Translations under genes and position numbers: made by a program | Assembly (NCBI GenBank): GCA_031270325.1 | Contig: JAISXW010000010.1 | Coordinates: 1 to 62,848, forward strand | Origin: Streptococcaceae bacterium | GTDB taxonomy: Bacteria; Bacillota; Bacilli; Lactobacillales; Streptococcaceae | Reading direction: 5' to 3' | Length of the DNA: 62,848 nucleotides | Notes under the pieces: generated by a model | The model's database searches: none | Seen by the model: only the letters and a program-made list of their open reading frames with translations | What the model was told of the DNA's origin: nothing | In this document: in pieces, positions 1 through 8,537 of the stretch | How positions within the stretch are numbered: position 1 is the first letter of the stretch | Layout: every line of letters begins with the position of its first letter

Positions 1-364
1 CGTTTAGCCATTTCATTTGGTTTAATCAATATAGACACCTACACGTTTAACTTTCTGTGTCTATATTATATACTTTTTTCTACATTTGACTATTTATGGG
101 CTCACTGTTTATGTTCTCCAATAGTTTTATAATATCTTCTATAAATCTTAACAAAACGTCTAGATAAGTTTTTCGATTCATCAAATAAGACAAAAAAACT
201 TGTTGTTTTTACTATTTTTGTCATTTATGATTTTTTACAGATGAGATACTGCTTGTAAAAATATAAATTAAGAAACAAACTAAAATGAAAACATTCATCA
301 AAAAATATTGGAAACTTATATTCATTATCTTTGATATAATCGTTTATTTCCCTTAAACCCTATT
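1..364. other. AT-rich non-coding left edge
   Basis: No convincing gene is seen in these 364 bases, which lie downstream of the leftward regulator gene. A perfect 10-bp inverted repeat is present, ATATAGACAC at 29-38 and GTGTCTATAT at 57-66, with an 18-base spacer. It could be the terminator or operator of something outside the window; its role is unknown. Confidence 0.5.
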
Positions 365-1237
365 CTACTTATCAAGTCTGATGTGCTTTAATTTCCTTGA
401 TAAGTTTATCGCTATCCCCATTGAATCAAGATTTTTAAGAGACTTAATAATATTCTCCATTCTCTCAAAAGCATACGCATCATTACTGAATCGCCAATCA
501 TAATATGCTTTCAAAAAAAGATAATGGGCTTTTTCAAATATGTCCCTAACTTCAACCATCTTTTCAAGCCGTCGCCCAAAATAGAAAGCAGCTTGTTTTT
601 CTCTTCTATCGATCATATTGTCATAAATATTTATCAATGCTGCTTTTATCATTGCTGAGTTATGCTCAATTTCCTGATAAAAAATACTACGTTGCAACAT
701 TTCTCGACCAAGTGTATTAATTGTCGTTGTCGAAAGCAAACTATTACAATTAATAAAGATGGTCAATTCATACCCTGTCCATGCTTCAATAGACAGTAAA
801 TAACCTGACAAAAAAAGAACATCGTCTTCAGAAATTAATCCCTTATCTTCGTTTAGTAACCTGATAATATTTTTGATCATAATTACATTTAACCTACGAT
901 AAACTTCCGAACCTCCTGTTCTCCGTTCTTCTTCATCTAAAATTTGTTGAATCATCTCTACATTTTGCTCATTGTAGTACTTATGAATTAGCTTCATCTT
1001 TCTCTTTATATCCGATTCTTTATAACTATTCAATGAATTAAAAAATTCTTCAATCGTCATGTTCATCTTTGGTAAGATTTTTAATAACCTATCAATCGAA
1101 ATAGACGTCTCGCCTCTCTCGAATTTACCAATGGTACTACTTGTGACATCAGCACTCACTAAATCCTTTAACTTGAGCCCTCTGCCCTCCCTAATTTCTC
1201 TAAGCACATTACCAATTGATTCATTCTCAATTACCAA
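365..1237 (-). CDS. Rgg/GadR/MutR-type transcriptional regulator
   Basis: A cytoplasmic 290-residue DNA-binding protein. Residues about 8-62 form an XRE-type helix-turn-helix (IGNVLREIREGRGLKLKDL, then SSTIGKFERGETSIS). The rest is an all-helical domain of the kind that binds short peptides in the Rgg/RNPP family, whose members are normally 280-300 residues. That family commonly senses exported pheromones or controls a neighbouring gene. No pheromone gene was recognised here, and the target cannot be told from context. The start is the first ATG after a good promoter. An unrelated XRE regulator with a helical C-terminus is the alternative. Confidence 0.75.
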   Translation of the reverse strand: MVIENESIGNVLREIREGRGLKLKDLVSADVTSSTIGKFERGETSISIDRLLKILPKMNMTIEEFFNSLNSYKESDIKRKMKLIHKYYNEQNVEMIQQILDEEERRTGGSEVYRRLNVIMIKNIIRLLNEDKGLISEDDVLFLSGYLLSIEAWTGYELTIFINCNSLLSTTTINTLGREMLQRSIFYQEIEHNSAMIKAALINIYDNMIDRREKQAAFYFGRRLEKMVEVRDIFEKAHYLFLKAYYDWRFSNDAYAFERMENIIKSLKNLDSMGIAINLSRKLKHIRLDK

Positions 1238-1285
1238 AAATAAACTCCTTTTTGTTTTCCATTTCTTCTAGATAAGCAATATCAC

Positions 1286-1315
1286 ATTATACCATATTGT
1301 GTTCTAGACAATCAA
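1286..1315 (-). promoter_or_regulatory. promoter of the Rgg-like gene
   Basis: On the minus strand a -35 TTGATT (1310-1315) and a -10 TATAAT (1286-1291) are separated by 18 bases. The -10 is preceded by TGG, an extended form. It lies about 50 bases upstream of the regulator start. Confidence 0.65.
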
Positions 1316-1339
1316 ACACATCCCAGCCGTCCCTCAGTC

Positions 1340-1525
1340 AGATAAATTTTATCGTGGCGCAGAGAGCTTTGACTTAAAAAAGCTGTGGCATAAAGACAAC
1401 TGGCGAGACACTAGGCTCGACAGTTAGCTGGAAAAGCGAAGCTTTGGAAGCGTGTCGCCACGCAGTTTTGAGACAAAGATTGGAACGGTACTTCCGCTAT
1501 CTCGTGATTACTTCATGCGTTTGTC
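1340..1525 (+). repeat. dispersed palindromic repeat, copy A
   Basis: Closely similar to copies at 5790-6032 and 55758-56010 on the other strand. The left half has GAGCTTTGACTTAAAA and GCTGTGGCATA. The right half has GTGTCGCCACGC and GTTTTGAGACAAAG. The two halves are imperfect reverse complements, so the element can fold into a long hairpin. The rest of the 1240-1720 gap holds no gene apart from the nox terminator. Confidence 0.75.
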
Positions 1526-1591
1526 ATGCAGCCTCCCACACCCCAAACACACACCAGCCAATCAACTCGTCTTCCTAAAGCCTGACTCCAT

Positions 1592-1619
1592 AAAAAAAGC
1601 ACGAGTATTCTCGCACTTT
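1592..1619 (-). terminator. intrinsic terminator of nox
   Basis: Read leftward, AGTGCGAG pairs with CTCGTGCT (two G-U pairs) around a short loop and is followed by seven T. It lies about 100 bases past the nox stop. Confidence 0.7.
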
Positions 1620-1720
1620 CTTTCTATGCTACGCTTCAACAGAAGACAACCGTTGGCGTTGAAATGGTTTATCAGCTCAGCAAGCTGTTGCTCACCTTTT
1701 CTTGACAAGCAGCGTCCGTT

Positions 1721-3079
1721 CTAAAATTTCGTTTCCCCTAAAGCTGCTTGGGCTGCCAAGTTCAAAAGTGACCATTGCCGGTCAAAACCGGGTTGGAAGA
1801 AGAAATCTGCTTCTGCAAGGTCTTCTAGGGTGAGACCTGTCGTAATCGCAAGTGCCAAGACATTGATTTGTGCAGTCACATCATAGGTAGACATGACTTG
1901 CCCACCAAGAATCCGATGGGTCGCCGCATCAAAATTCAATTTGACATAGACAGTCGCATTGCCATCATTTTTGACAAAGCTTGGTCGCAAGGTATCTTCA
2001 AAGAAACTGCCTGTGACCGTAACACCTGATCTCGCTGCTGAAAAATCATTTAGACCCGTCATGGCAAACTTGTAGTCAAAAACAGCTAGTGCACTCGTAC
2101 CTAAGACCCCTCGGAATTTTTCTGTCGGACTTGCTGAGTCGAGATGACGGACGACATAACGCGCTTCACGACGTGCGGTCGAGGCTAAGGCAGCAGGTGC
2201 AGGCCGACCACTCGCTATATTAAGCGGTAAAATCGCATCGCCTACGGCATAAACATCTGGCGCAGAGGTCCGCAAGTACTCATCCACTTGGATTTGACCA
2301 TGAGGTGTCAGATCAACTAGCCCCTCTAGCCAAGCTGTGTTTGGTGTCACACCTGCCGCTACAATCACTAGATCAGCAGGTAAGACACTATTTTGCGTCT
2401 CAACCCCTGTGACTGCATCATCTCCCGTAAAGCCTGTAATCGTCTCGCCTAAAGTCAGTGCAATCCCATTTGTCTCGACAACTGGTGTCAGAATGTCGGT
2501 CATTTCCTTGTCCAAGTAATTGCCAAGTAGACGGTCAATCATATCCACAATCGTGACCTGTTTGCCAGCTTTGGCAAAGACCTCCGCCGCCTCAACGCCG
2601 ATATAACCAGACCCAATGACCACAACCCGTTGCACCGTTGGGTCTGACATCTTTTCCTTGAGTTTTAGCGCCCAAGCACGACCTCTCATAAAGAAGATAT
2701 TGCCTTTATCGGCACCGGCTACTGACAGAGCTGCTGGCGTCACACCTGATGACAAGATGAGTTTATCATAGCGATCTGTTTTGATCTCACCTGTGACTAG
2801 GTTCTTGACAATGACTTCTTTTTTAGCGGCATCAAAATGCGTGACTTCATGTTGCGATTTGACTTTAACACCTCGTGACGTGAGGTCTTCTGGTCGGAAA
2901 TTCCGAACATCATCCACACCCGTCACTTTATCTTCTAAAAACAACTGCATCCCACAGGATAGAAAGGAAACGAAATCCCCTTTTTCATAAATCGTGACCT
3001 CAACATCTTGGTCTTTATCCAACAGCTCCAAAGCTGATTGGTGGCCACCGTGGCTTGCGCCAACAATAATAACTTTCAT
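1721..3079 (-). CDS. nox: H2O-forming NADH oxidase
   Basis: A cytoplasmic FAD enzyme that oxidises NADH with oxygen, regenerating NAD+ in fermenting lactic acid bacteria. The 452 residues match the family length. The N-terminal FAD dinucleotide fold starts VIIVGASHGG. The redox-active cysteine is at about residue 42 in FLSCGMQLFL, and the NADH fold is at VVVIGSGYIGVEAA near residue 152. AVGDAI near residue 280 is the second FAD motif, followed by the dimerisation domain. An AAGGGG ribosome site precedes the ATG. It is a single gene with its own terminator. The close relative CoA-disulfide reductase shares this architecture, but the SCGMQLFLE context favours an oxidase. Confidence 0.88.
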   Translation of the reverse strand: MKVIIVGASHGGHQSALELLDKDQDVEVTIYEKGDFVSFLSCGMQLFLEDKVTGVDDVRNFRPEDLTSRGVKVKSQHEVTHFDAAKKEVIVKNLVTGEIKTDRYDKLILSSGVTPAALSVAGADKGNIFFMRGRAWALKLKEKMSDPTVQRVVVIGSGYIGVEAAEVFAKAGKQVTIVDMIDRLLGNYLDKEMTDILTPVVETNGIALTLGETITGFTGDDAVTGVETQNSVLPADLVIVAAGVTPNTAWLEGLVDLTPHGQIQVDEYLRTSAPDVYAVGDAILPLNIASGRPAPAALASTARREARYVVRHLDSASPTEKFRGVLGTSALAVFDYKFAMTGLNDFSAARSGVTVTGSFFEDTLRPSFVKNDGNATVYVKLNFDAATHRILGGQVMSTYDVTAQINVLALAITTGLTLEDLAEADFFFQPGFDRQWSLLNLAAQAALGETKF

Positions 3080-3154
3080 CTGTAATCCCCTTTAGATTGA
3101 TTATTGCACCACTTCTGTCAATAAGAAACAAAAGCAACTGCTAATCTTAGGATA

Positions 3155-3184
3155 CAAAAAGAGCTGTCCGAAGACAACTTTTTT
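3155..3184 (-). terminator. terminator after fakA
   Basis: Leftward, GTTGTC pairs with GACAGC around a TTCG tetraloop, flanked by A-rich sequence and followed by TTTTT. It sits between fakA and nox and could work in both directions. Confidence 0.75.
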
Positions 3185-3255
3185 GATTATTTTCAATCAT
3201 TTCATCTGGTCATTTAAAGGCATGACACCTTAGATGAAATGACAGACACTGCCCT

Positions 3256-4938
3256 TTACTCCACTGAGAAAAGGTAAGGATAGACTGGTTGACCACCATC
3301 GAAAATTTCAACTTCGACATCTGGATAAATCGCTTCGAGTTCTTCTGATAAGGTTTCAGCCAATTTGCGTTTGCCATCAGCCCCGACATAAATACTGATA
3401 ATCTCCGCATCTTCGTGTTCTGCTAGCATTTTTGTCAACGTATCGGTCAAGACACCGTGAATCTCTTGGTCTGAGACGACAATCTTATTGTCAATCATGC
3501 CCAACCAATCATTTTCGTGAATGGTAAGACCGTCAATAGAGGTGTCTCTGACAGCATTGGTCACTTGACCGCTGATGACTTCTGATAGATTTTCAGTCAT
3601 ATCTGCGACATTTTCTTCTAAGGTCTTGCTGGCCTCAAAAGCTAATAAAGCTGTCAAGCCTTGAGAAACCGTCTTAGATGCGACAACCTTGGCTGGCAGA
3701 TCCACGACATCAGCAGCAGATTGCGCTGCCATAAAGATATTTTTATTATTAGGTAGGATAATGACTTGTTGAGCATTGACCGTTTCAATCGCCTTGACAA
3801 TATCTTCAGTCGATGGATTCATCGTTTGACCACCTGAAATGACATAGTCAGCGCCCATATCTTTGAAGATTTTTGCCAAGCCATCACCTGCAGCAATGAC
3901 AATCACTGCAAAGGGTTTCTTTTCCGCAGGTTTAATCGCTGCTGTCTCCGTTGCTTCCTTGATAATCTGAGCCTCGTGTTGCGCCCGCATGTTCTCTACT
4001 TTAACCTTGACTAGCGCACCGTATTTGAGACCTTCTTGCATGACGACTCCAGGATCTTCCGTATGCACATGGACTTTGACAATCTCATCATCATTGACAA
4101 CAAGCAGAGAATCTCCAAGTTCATTGAGGTAATTGCGAAATTCGTCATAATCAAAGGCTTTGGTTGCTGTTGGTCCTTGACCAATAGCGACCATAATCTC
4201 CGTACAGTAGCCAAATTGAATCTCTTCAGTCGTGACATGACCAGCAACTGATTTGTGGTGCTCAGCATTGACCAATTCATCCATGACCGCAGGTGTCGCT
4301 TGGAATTCTTCTGAAGTCAGGTACTCTCCAGTCGCTGCTGCCACAAAGCCTTCTAAGATATAAACCAGACCTTGACCACCTGAATCGACCACCCCAACTT
4401 CCTTTAGGACTGGTAACATCTCAGGTGTTTTAGCAAGGGCGACTTTCGCCCCCTCAAGCGCTGCTTTCAAGACTTCAACGGCATCATCTGTGTCTGCTGC
4501 TTTTTTAGTCGCAAAGGCTGCCGTCCCGCGTGCAACCGTCAAAATCGTCCCTTCCACTGGTTTCATCACGGCTTTATAAGCCACTTCGACACCATTTTGA
4601 AAGGCTTTGGCTAAACTTTCAGCGCTAAATTCCGACTCGTCTTTAATCGCTTGACCAAAGCCTCGGAAAATCTGGGACAAGATGACACCTGAGTTGCCTC
4701 GAGCGCCCATGAGCAGACCTTTTGACAAGATAGCCGCCACTTCTCCAACTGTTTCAGCATGATGATCAGACACGGCCTTAGCCCCGTTTGTAATCGTCAT
4801 CCCCATGTTTGTCCCTGTATCGCCATCGGGTACAGGAAACACATTGAGGGAGTTGACATATTCAGCTTGGTTGTTCAAACGGGTACTCGCCGCCTGAATC
4901 ATCTCCTGAAAGAGACTTGCATTAATTGTAATTGCCAT
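3256..4938 (-). CDS. fakA: fatty acid kinase subunit FakA (Dak2/DegV-like)
   Basis: 560 residues, the usual FakA length. FakA phosphorylates exogenous fatty acids held by a FakB (DegV) carrier so that they can enter phospholipid synthesis. The N-terminal Dak2 nucleotide-binding domain (about 1-200) carries FPVPDGDTGTNMG and GARGNSGVILSQ. The middle and C-terminal parts resemble the regulatory and DegV-like domains. It starts one base after the asp23 stop, so the two genes are co-transcribed and probably translationally coupled, as in many Firmicutes. No fakB is present in this window. Confidence 0.88.
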   Translation of the reverse strand: MAITINASLFQEMIQAASTRLNNQAEYVNSLNVFPVPDGDTGTNMGMTITNGAKAVSDHHAETVGEVAAILSKGLLMGARGNSGVILSQIFRGFGQAIKDESEFSAESLAKAFQNGVEVAYKAVMKPVEGTILTVARGTAAFATKKAADTDDAVEVLKAALEGAKVALAKTPEMLPVLKEVGVVDSGGQGLVYILEGFVAAATGEYLTSEEFQATPAVMDELVNAEHHKSVAGHVTTEEIQFGYCTEIMVAIGQGPTATKAFDYDEFRNYLNELGDSLLVVNDDEIVKVHVHTEDPGVVMQEGLKYGALVKVKVENMRAQHEAQIIKEATETAAIKPAEKKPFAVIVIAAGDGLAKIFKDMGADYVISGGQTMNPSTEDIVKAIETVNAQQVIILPNNKNIFMAAQSAADVVDLPAKVVASKTVSQGLTALLAFEASKTLEENVADMTENLSEVISGQVTNAVRDTSIDGLTIHENDWLGMIDNKIVVSDQEIHGVLTDTLTKMLAEHEDAEIISIYVGADGKRKLAETLSEELEAIYPDVEVEIFDGGQPVYPYLFSVE

Positions 4939-4939
4939 C

Positions 4940-5302
4940 TTAGTCAGCCACCACTTTCACATTTTGCACAAAGACGTTCACTGAGTTCGCTGTAATCCCT
5001 AGTTGATTTTCTAAATTAAACTTCACACGCTCTTGGACGTTTTTAGCGACTTCAGAGATTTTCACGCCAAAGGAGACAATCACATAGATGTCAACCTCAA
5101 CACCAGTATCGGTCGCAGAAATGATCACACCTTTGGAATAGTTTTCTTGACGTAAAAGTGTTTTGAAGTTATCTTTCACAGCATGCTTGCTCGTCATCCC
5201 AACGACACCAAAAATCTCAGTCGTTGATGCCCCAACGATCGTTGAAATCACATCATTTTCAATCTCAACAATCCCAGTCTTTGTATTAATTGTCACAGCC
5301 AT
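4940..5302 (-). CDS. Asp23/Gls24 family envelope stress protein (YloU-like)
   Basis: A small acidic protein of 120 residues. It has the Asp23 pattern of a first strand GIVEIENDVISTIVGAS, then VEVDIYVIVSFGVKI and a final NVFVQNVKV. Members in this genomic position (YloU next to YloV/FakA) are constitutive, with an unknown envelope-related role. It is the first gene of the pair with fakA and transcribed leftward. Its Shine-Dalgarno is GAGGAAAAAA, a few bases before the ATG. Confidence 0.85.
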   Translation of the reverse strand: MAVTINTKTGIVEIENDVISTIVGASTTEIFGVVGMTSKHAVKDNFKTLLRQENYSKGVIISATDTGVEVDIYVIVSFGVKISEVAKNVQERVKFNLENQLGITANSVNVFVQNVKVVAD

Positions 5303-5425
5303 CTTTTTTTCCTCGCTTTACACTCTAGCCTGTTAGGCGCACAGTTATTTGATGCCAGTAGCCAACACGCTCAAGGCGCAGTTCTCTCAACATCTTTTCT
5401 CTCATTTTATCACAATTTAAGTCAT

Positions 5426-5451
5426 AAAAAAACCGTGAAGTCTTTCCACGG
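5426..5451 (-). terminator. rpmB terminator
   Basis: Leftward CCGTGG, loop, CCACGG stem followed directly by seven T. It lies 14 bases past the rpmB stop. Confidence 0.9.
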
Positions 5452-5464
5452 TCATCTTATTCAA

Positions 5465-5653
5465 TTAAACGCGTTCAACTGAAAGGTTTTTAAGGGCACG
5501 AGCTGATGCCCATACTGATTTAACTTTACCGTTTTCAACGATTTTAATTTTTTGCAAGTTAGGTTTCACTTGTTTTTTGGTTTTGTTCATTGCATGTGAA
5601 CGGTTGTTAGCTGATGAAGTCTTACGACCTGTAAAGTAACATACTTTAGCCAT
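5465..5653 (-). CDS. rpmB: 50S ribosomal protein L28
   Basis: 62 residues beginning [14 protein letters not shown], typical of L28, which sits in the large ribosomal subunit. An upstream in-frame start at 5686 exists, but the ATG at 5653 has the proper GGGGAGAG ribosome site about 9 bases away and gives the family length. It is monocistronic, divergent from the nearby asp23-fakA pair as in other Firmicutes, and ends in a strong terminator. The zinc-binding cysteine pairs of some L28 proteins are absent; only one Cys remains near the N-terminus. Confidence 0.95.
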   Translation of the reverse strand: MAKVCYFTGRKTSSANNRSHAMNKTKKQVKPNLQKIKIVENGKVKSVWASARALKNLSVERV

Positions 5654-5789
5654 GATATATCTCTCCCCGATTTTTTTGTTAGTCATTTCATAACATACTA
5701 GAACATTATACCATGTTTAAAAGTAAAATCAAGTGATTTTGCTGATTTATTTTTGACAGCAAGGCACCTGTACCATATAAAAAATGCTG

Positions 5790-6032
5790 AACTACTGAAA
5801 CGACCACGCTCTGACGCTTATGACACACGACAAACACATGAGGTAAGCACGAAATGGCAGAGGTTCCGTTCCGCTCTTTGTCTCAAAACAGCGTGGCGAC
5901 ACACTTCCAAAACTACGCTTTCCCAGCTAACTGTCGAGCCTAAGGTCTCACCAGTTGGTCTCTATGCCACAGCTGTTTTAAGCCAAAGCTCTCCACTCCA
6001 CGACAAATTTAATCTATCTGAGGGATCTGCGT
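5790..6032 (-). repeat. dispersed palindromic repeat, copy B
   Basis: A reverse-orientation copy of the element at 1340-1525. It shares TTTGTCTCAAAACAGCGTGG, CGACAC, CCAGCTAACTGTCGAGCCTA and AGCTGTTTTAAGCCAAAGCT. The two internal blocks are reverse complements of each other. The rest of the 5690-6210 gap shows no gene. Confidence 0.75.
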
Positions 6033-6211
6033 GTATCTAAAGTTTTGACAATTGAGTAATTGATCGTGTTAAATCAAAAGTTTATCCCTTGAGCGTAGTC
6101 CCCCGTATGATCAAATATCGTCTGTCAATCTGAGTACAAACCAAGGTATCTACTCACTTTCATACCCTTATTGTCCCTTAAAAACACAAAGATGAAAAAT
6201 CAACTGCTTTC

Positions 6212-6220
6212 TGTTAAAAT
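6212..6220 (+). promoter_or_regulatory. extended -10 promoter, likely leaderless
   Basis: TGTTAAAAT ends only six bases before the ATG at 6227. Transcription would start at or next to the start codon. No clear -35 box is seen. Confidence 0.6.
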
Positions 6221-6226
6221 AGAGGT

Positions 6227-6901
6227 ATGGAAAATTATATTGAACAATTAACCGCTAAAAATAGCGAGTACATTCACAGCATCACCCGCGATCTTGTTAA
6301 AATCGGTAAAACAGATGATGAAATCAAGGCTATCTTATCAGAGATTCTACCTCAAATCATTGACGCGCAAGGTCAACGGATACTGGCTAAGGACCTCTTG
6401 GGGACACCCTCAGAGTTCACTGCCAAGCACACCCCTCAAACAACAACCGCAAAGTCTGGGAAAAAAACTGCCACTGAAAACGACAATGAGACACCCGTCC
6501 TCATGTGGCTCGATAGCTCACTTTTGATGTTAGGTTTTCTGGCTTTGGTGAATGGTATGGTGGCAGTTTTCAGTAAAAACGCCCGCACCTATGGCATTGT
6601 GACACTGATTGCCATGAGTTTCGCTGCTGGCTTCTTCTTATATCTGATGTATCGCCTCATCTACAAGCCACAAAACGAAGGCAAAAAGACGGGGTTCAAA
6701 TCTTTCGGCCTCTTAGCCCTCGCCTTTCTAGGTTGGCTTACCGTCTTTACACTGACGATGCTGCTGCCAACCTCGATCAATATCTCGCCTGCCGGCTATA
6801 TTGTCGCAGCGATTGGCTTACTGTCCCTCGGTGGTCGCTATCTCTTGAAACGCAAATTTCATATCAAATCTGCTCTGGCAACCCCAACACCTCGCAATTA
6901 A
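6227..6901 (+). CDS. DUF1129 family membrane protein
   Basis: 224 residues. The first 70 are soluble (ENYIEQLTAKNSEYIHSITR, then DDEIKAILSEILPQI), typical of the DUF1129 N-terminus, followed by a charged linker. Four hydrophobic helices follow near residues 98-115, 122-148, 160-184 and 188-202. A basic tail ends the protein. The function of the family is unknown. The AGAGG just before the ATG is too close to act as a normal ribosome site, and the -10 box is six bases upstream, so the message is probably leaderless. Confidence 0.75.
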   Translation: MENYIEQLTAKNSEYIHSITRDLVKIGKTDDEIKAILSEILPQIIDAQGQRILAKDLLGTPSEFTAKHTPQTTTAKSGKKTATENDNETPVLMWLDSSLLMLGFLALVNGMVAVFSKNARTYGIVTLIAMSFAAGFFLYLMYRLIYKPQNEGKKTGFKSFGLLALAFLGWLTVFTLTMLLPTSINISPAGYIVAAIGLLSLGGRYLLKRKFHIKSALATPTPRN

Positions 6902-6913
6902 AGCCGCAAATCA

Positions 6914-6956
6914 AACTCAAAAGTCCCCGTTCATTCGAACGAGGACTTTTTGAGTT
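6914..6956. terminator. bidirectional terminator
   Basis: CTCAAAAGTCCCCGTTC and GAACGAGGACTTTTTGAG form a long hairpin with T-runs on both strands. It separates the convergent DUF1129 and ABC permease genes. Confidence 0.88.
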
Positions 6957-7015
6957 AATTTTCTCTAAAATAATATACTGGTTCTTAACCCATGCGTATC
7001 CTTGAGTATAAACCA

Positions 7016-7735
7016 TTACATCACTCCGTTTTTTAACCACTGATTCTGATTTAATTTGGCAACTATTAAACCGATAATTAATAATATGCCGATAAACACA
7101 ATAATTTGAGGGAAGTTATTTGCCACAGAACCATTGCCATTCAACCATTGTTCGACTTTTATATAGAACTGATTAGACGCATCAAAATAAGCAATTTTAT
7201 TGAGTGGAAAAATAGTTGTCACACAAATCACAGAAATCAACCAAAAAGCAATGGCGCTCCCGATTGCACTTAGCATATTTGAAAACAATAATGCAAAAAT
7301 CCCCACAACTATACTATACTGCACAAATACAATTGTCAAAAGTCCAGACATTCCTAAAAGAAGACTGAAGTCATGAAAAATTAGTGCGGTCACAGATAAT
7401 GCTAAAAAGTTTAAAAGCAATAAACTACAATCTAAAATAGCAATTTTCGTAACAAAGTAACGAATACTAGGTATTTTTTGGAAATGATAAAACATAATAG
7501 TTTTTTCAGCATAATCCTTGTTAAAAAAATTTACAATCCCGAAACCATAGAGAAGAAAGCCAAACTGTGTCACAACGGTATATGTAGAATAAAGATATGC
7601 GCCAATACTTAAATTTGATACATGATCAAGACCAACTGGTAGCGCCCATCCAAGGACAAATACGACTGTTGTAATCAATGCAAAATAAGACAATGTTGTA
7701 GACTTAGCTATTTTTTTCATTTCAATTCTAAACAT
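7016..7735 (-). CDS. ABC-2 type permease, six membrane helices
   Basis: About 239 residues starting MFRIEMKKIAKSTT. There are six hydrophobic segments, starting with TLSYFALITTVVFVLGWALP, and no other recognisable domain. It is the membrane partner of the ATPase gene just upstream, whose stop lies 7 bases before this ATG. A GGAGGG inside the end of the ATPase gene is its ribosome site. Longer in-frame starts overlap the ATPase and lack a site. Such two-gene exporters often handle bacteriocins or peptides, but no substrate gene is adjacent and the role is unknown. Confidence 0.72.
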   Translation of the reverse strand: MFRIEMKKIAKSTTLSYFALITTVVFVLGWALPVGLDHVSNLSIGAYLYSTYTVVTQFGFLLYGFGIVNFFNKDYAEKTIMFYHFQKIPSIRYFVTKIAILDCSLLLLNFLALSVTALIFHDFSLLLGMSGLLTIVFVQYSIVVGIFALLFSNMLSAIGSAIAFWLISVICVTTIFPLNKIAYFDASNQFYIKVEQWLNGNGSVANNFPQIIVFIGILLIIGLIVAKLNQNQWLKNGVM

Positions 7736-7742
7736 TTTTATT

Positions 7743-8351
7743 TTAGCCCTCCACGTAGTGCTTAATCGCAATCTCAGCACTTGGCATTTGCTTAATCGTC
7801 TGTTCATCAAACACAAAATAATTCCCTGCTAAATTTGACAAGTCGGATAAATTATGTGTAATGTTGATCAAAACTTTTGATGGATTTTTTATAATAAACT
7901 CTCTCAAAAACTTATAAATTTCAAGCGTGGATTGTTTATCAATTGCATTTGTAATCTCGTCTAACACGATAATTGATTGATCAAACGACAGAAAATATAA
8001 CAATTTAATTTTTTGTTTTTGCCCATCACTCAGATATTTTATCTTCATTTTAGGATCAATATTTCCTAGATTCAGCACTTGTTCTAACGCTTTAGAATCA
8101 ACAAGTTTCAAAATATCATCCAAATTCAAATCTAACGGCAAATTTGTACTACTTGAAATCAGCACAATTTCATTTAAAATACTTTGTGGTACTTTACGGC
8201 TAAAGTTTAAGATTAAATCTTTTCCAAAAACCGATTTCCCAACACCATTTTTCCCCAAAATATGAGATATCACGCCTGTATCAAAGCGGATTGTCAAATC
8301 ATTCAATAAAAGCTTTTTTTTTAATTTAAGCGTGTAATTTGTTAATTCCAA
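7743..8351 (-). CDS. small ABC transporter ATPase
   Basis: 202 residues. Walker A is ILGKNGVGKSVFG near residue 33, the signature is YLSDGQKQK, Walker B is SIIVLDEITNA, and the H-loop is ITHN. The Q-loop region is short and the protein is smaller than typical ABC ATPases. It starts with TTG, preceded by AAAGGAC at a good distance. It pairs with the downstream permease. Codon use is more AT-rich than in polA next door, suggesting an accessory origin. The bases from 8352 to about 8510 show no supported gene. Confidence 0.8.
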   Translation of the reverse strand: MELTNYTLKLKKKLLLNDLTIRFDTGVISHILGKNGVGKSVFGKDLILNFSRKVPQSILNEIVLISSSTNLPLDLNLDDILKLVDSKALEQVLNLGNIDPKMKIKYLSDGQKQKIKLLYFLSFDQSIIVLDEITNAIDKQSTLEIYKFLREFIIKNPSKVLINITHNLSDLSNLAGNYFVFDEQTIKQMPSAEIAIKHYVEG

Positions 8352-8510
8352 AACCCCAGTCCTTTCATGTAGAAAATAATCTGTAAACCGTGATAAATCA
8401 AGTTTCGATTTTCTTTATATTTTAATTTGAACAACTTATCATGGCACTTGACTCAATTACCATGGTCTTTTGGTATGACGGTGCTACCGTCCCAGAGACT
8501 GCATCAACTC

Positions 8511-8537
8511 AAAACAAAACAGGTTGCGACCTGTTTT
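8511..8537 (-). terminator. polA terminator
   Basis: Leftward AACAGGT, loop, ACCTGTT followed by TTGTTTT. The stem abuts the polA stop codon. Confidence 0.75.
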